From PALSA-1006 sp037140475 (GTDB lineage Bacteria; Pseudomonadota; Gammaproteobacteria; Burkholderiales; Gallionellaceae): a stretch of DNA of 5,243 nucleotides. The stretch lies in contig JBAXEJ010000113.1 of the NCBI GenBank assembly GCA_037140475.1, positions 1 to 5,243 on the forward strand, given 5' to 3'. How positions within the stretch are numbered: position 1 is the first letter of the stretch; the number at the start of each line of letters is the position of its first letter. A program made the translations under genes and the position numbers. The notes beneath the pieces are model-generated. The model was not told where the DNA came from. It worked only from the letters and a program-made list of their open reading frames with translations, and did no database searches. Below are positions 4,361 to 5,243 of this stretch, in pieces.

Positions 4361-4380
4361 CAATGGAATAATTCCGTCAA
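4351..4380 (-). promoter_or_regulatory. higBA promoter
   Basis: TTGACG (4380-4375) and TATATT (4356-4351) are separated by 18 bp, a good sigma70 pair. The predicted start falls on the A of the toxin ATG at 4344. Confidence 0.7.
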
Positions 4381-4390
4381 GGGAATTATT
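4367..4390. promoter_or_regulatory. Inverted repeat over the higBA -35 (probable HigA operator)
   Basis: AATAATTCC and GGAATTATT form a perfect 9-bp inverted repeat around a 6-bp spacer and overlap the -35 element. Its sequence differs from the -10 repeat, so the two may be bound by different proteins or with different affinity. Confidence 0.65.
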
Positions 4391-4421
4391 TTGAACTATG
4401 AGTAACTAAAATGAATGAGGT

Positions 4422-4451
4422 GGATCGCAACTGACTAGATAGTCGCGATCC
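4422..4451 (-). terminator. Hairpin after the integrase gene
   Basis: Outer arms GGATCGC/GCGATCC (7 bp) and inner arms GACTA/TAGTC (5 bp), with an asymmetric 4-nt bulge, form a stable hairpin 10 nt after the integrase stop. The following minus-strand sequence is only moderately T-rich (CATTCATTTTAG), so it is an imperfect terminator. It could instead belong to a recombination site of the integrase. Confidence 0.5.
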
Positions 4452-4461
4452 GATTGGATAT

Positions 4462-5085
4462 TCAAATTTCTGTTTGCTCTGCCATCTCTAGAGCATCATC
4501 AACCTCTATACCTAAATAGCGAACGGTGCTTTCTAACTTAGTGTGGCCAAGCAGGAGTTGTACAGCACGAAGGTTTTTGGTCCGCCGGTAAATGAGAGAT
4601 GCCTTCGTTCGTCTCATCGTGTGCGTGCCATAGCTCGTTGTATCAAGACCAATCTCAGTAATCCAAGAGTGAACAATGCGCGCGTACTGCCTTGTTGATA
4701 TGTGAGGTGACTCGTGTATGCGACTGGCAAACAGAAAATCTTCGGATCTTAATTTTTCTAATTGAATCCATTGGTTCAGCGCATCACGAGTTTGATCTGT
4801 GATTTCAAACTGCACAGGTCTTTGAGTCTTTTGCTGCATGATAATTGCACGAGAGGCAATATGATCTCCATGGGAGATGTCTCTCACTTTCAGTTTTACT
4901 AAATCACACGCTCGAAGTTTGCTATCAATGGCTAGGTTGAATAGTGCAAGTTCACGAATGCGCTCGCCTAACTGAAGTCGCACTCGAATCGCCCAAATAT
5001 CTTTTAGCTTGAGCGGTGCTTTTTGCCCGATGAGTTTGCCTTTATTCCATGGCTCACGGTGGTGGGTTGTTTTACTTGTTCCCAT
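4462..5085 (-). CDS. Short tyrosine recombinase (solo integrase)
   Basis: The product has 207 residues and belongs to the tyrosine recombinase/phage integrase family. Catalytic positions visible are R58 (SKLRACDL), K86 (QQKTQRP), H155 and R158 (THTMRR), H181 (LLGHTKLES) and the nucleophile Y190 (TVRYLG), so the set is complete. Known role: site-specific DNA cutting and rejoining through a 3'-phosphotyrosine link. It is shorter than typical phage integrases of 300-400 residues: only about 30 residues precede the catalytic domain, so the usual core-binding SAM-like domain is missing or replaced. I recall close relatives of this short form in beta- and gammaproteobacteria, where they occur without other phage genes. 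The ATG at 5085 has GAGGAG 6 nt upstream. No excisionase gene is visible. Its substrate is unknown. Confidence 0.9.
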   Translation of the reverse strand: MGTSKTTHHREPWNKGKLIGQKAPLKLKDIWAIRVRLQLGERIRELALFNLAIDSKLRACDLVKLKVRDISHGDHIASRAIIMQQKTQRPVQFEITDQTRDALNQWIQLEKLRSEDFLFASRIHESPHISTRQYARIVHSWITEIGLDTTSYGTHTMRRTKASLIYRRTKNLRAVQLLLGHTKLESTVRYLGIEVDDALEMAEQTEI

Positions 5086-5243
5086 GATGTTCTCCTCAAA
5101 AATTAAGGGATCATCACTTTGCGCTTATTAAAATCGGTTGAAAACATGATGAATGTCTGCAATGGAGCAAACACTTGTGGGTCCGCTTATGTTTAGGGTT
5201 GTCAGATGCCTGCCCTCAAACGCAGCCCGAGCAAGATGCAGTG
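5086..5243. other. Upstream region of the integrase, nothing firmly identified
   Basis: This stretch holds the integrase ribosome site (GAGGAG) and presumably its promoter, though I see no convincing -35/-10 pair; TTTAAT near 5127 is a weak candidate. Two frames run off the right edge: a minus frame of about 37 codons ending in TAA near 5128, and a plus frame from an ATG at 5164 without a ribosome site. Neither can be judged without more sequence. Confidence 0.4.

Noticed and set aside
5164..5243. Plus-strand frame starting MEQTLVGPLM and open to the edge
   Set aside because: There is no ribosome site and only 26 complete codons are visible, which is not enough to call a gene.

Overview
The window looks like accessory DNA from a Gram-negative bacterium, most likely a beta- or gammaproteobacterium. 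Three things suggest this: an NE0113-type CRISPR ring-nuclease gene (a family named after Nitrosomonas europaea), a short lipoprotein with a standard lipobox, and a toxin-antitoxin plus solo-integrase pair of a kind common on proteobacterial islands. I cannot name the species. All eight genes I support lie on the minus strand, so transcription runs right to left and the plus-strand open frames are shadows.

In the direction of transcription (right to left): a small tyrosine recombinase (5085-4462) ends in a hairpin. Next is a higB-higA type II toxin-antitoxin operon (4344-3665) whose promoter is covered by two perfect inverted repeats and whose toxin mRNA appears to be leaderless. Then come two tandem copies of a zinc-ribbon protein gene (3387-3040 and 2831-2475). 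Each copy has its own promoter, palindrome and structured mRNA leader. The second copy is followed by a small coiled-coil protein gene (2423-2058). A further unit encodes a membrane-anchored Asp/Ser-rich protein (1968-1477) and a lipoprotein (1446-1138). Last is the CRISPR-associated NE0113/Csm6 ring nuclease (from 1057, running off the left edge), an accessory protein of type III CRISPR systems. No CRISPR array lies in the window; the rest of the cas locus would be expected to the left.

The most interesting signal is regulatory. The palindrome TCACAAGCTTGTGA (one copy with a single change) occurs three times, and each time its centre lies 37.5 bp upstream of the downstream edge of a good -10 hexamer. 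This holds although the DNA between palindrome and -10 has diverged between the two duplicated copies. None of the three promoters has a recognisable -35. This suggests a small co-regulated set under one unidentified dimeric DNA-binding protein, probably an activator, controlling the two zinc-ribbon genes, the coiled-coil gene and the Asp/Ser-rich protein plus lipoprotein, and possibly the ring nuclease by read-through.

A second signal is the roughly 95-nt leader shared by the two zinc-ribbon genes. Its 5' end can pair with the Shine-Dalgarno region and enclose two hairpins, an arrangement that could control translation. Functions of the zinc-ribbon, coiled-coil, Asp/Ser-rich and lipoprotein products are unknown to me. 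A physiological link between them and the CRISPR system is inferred from position only.
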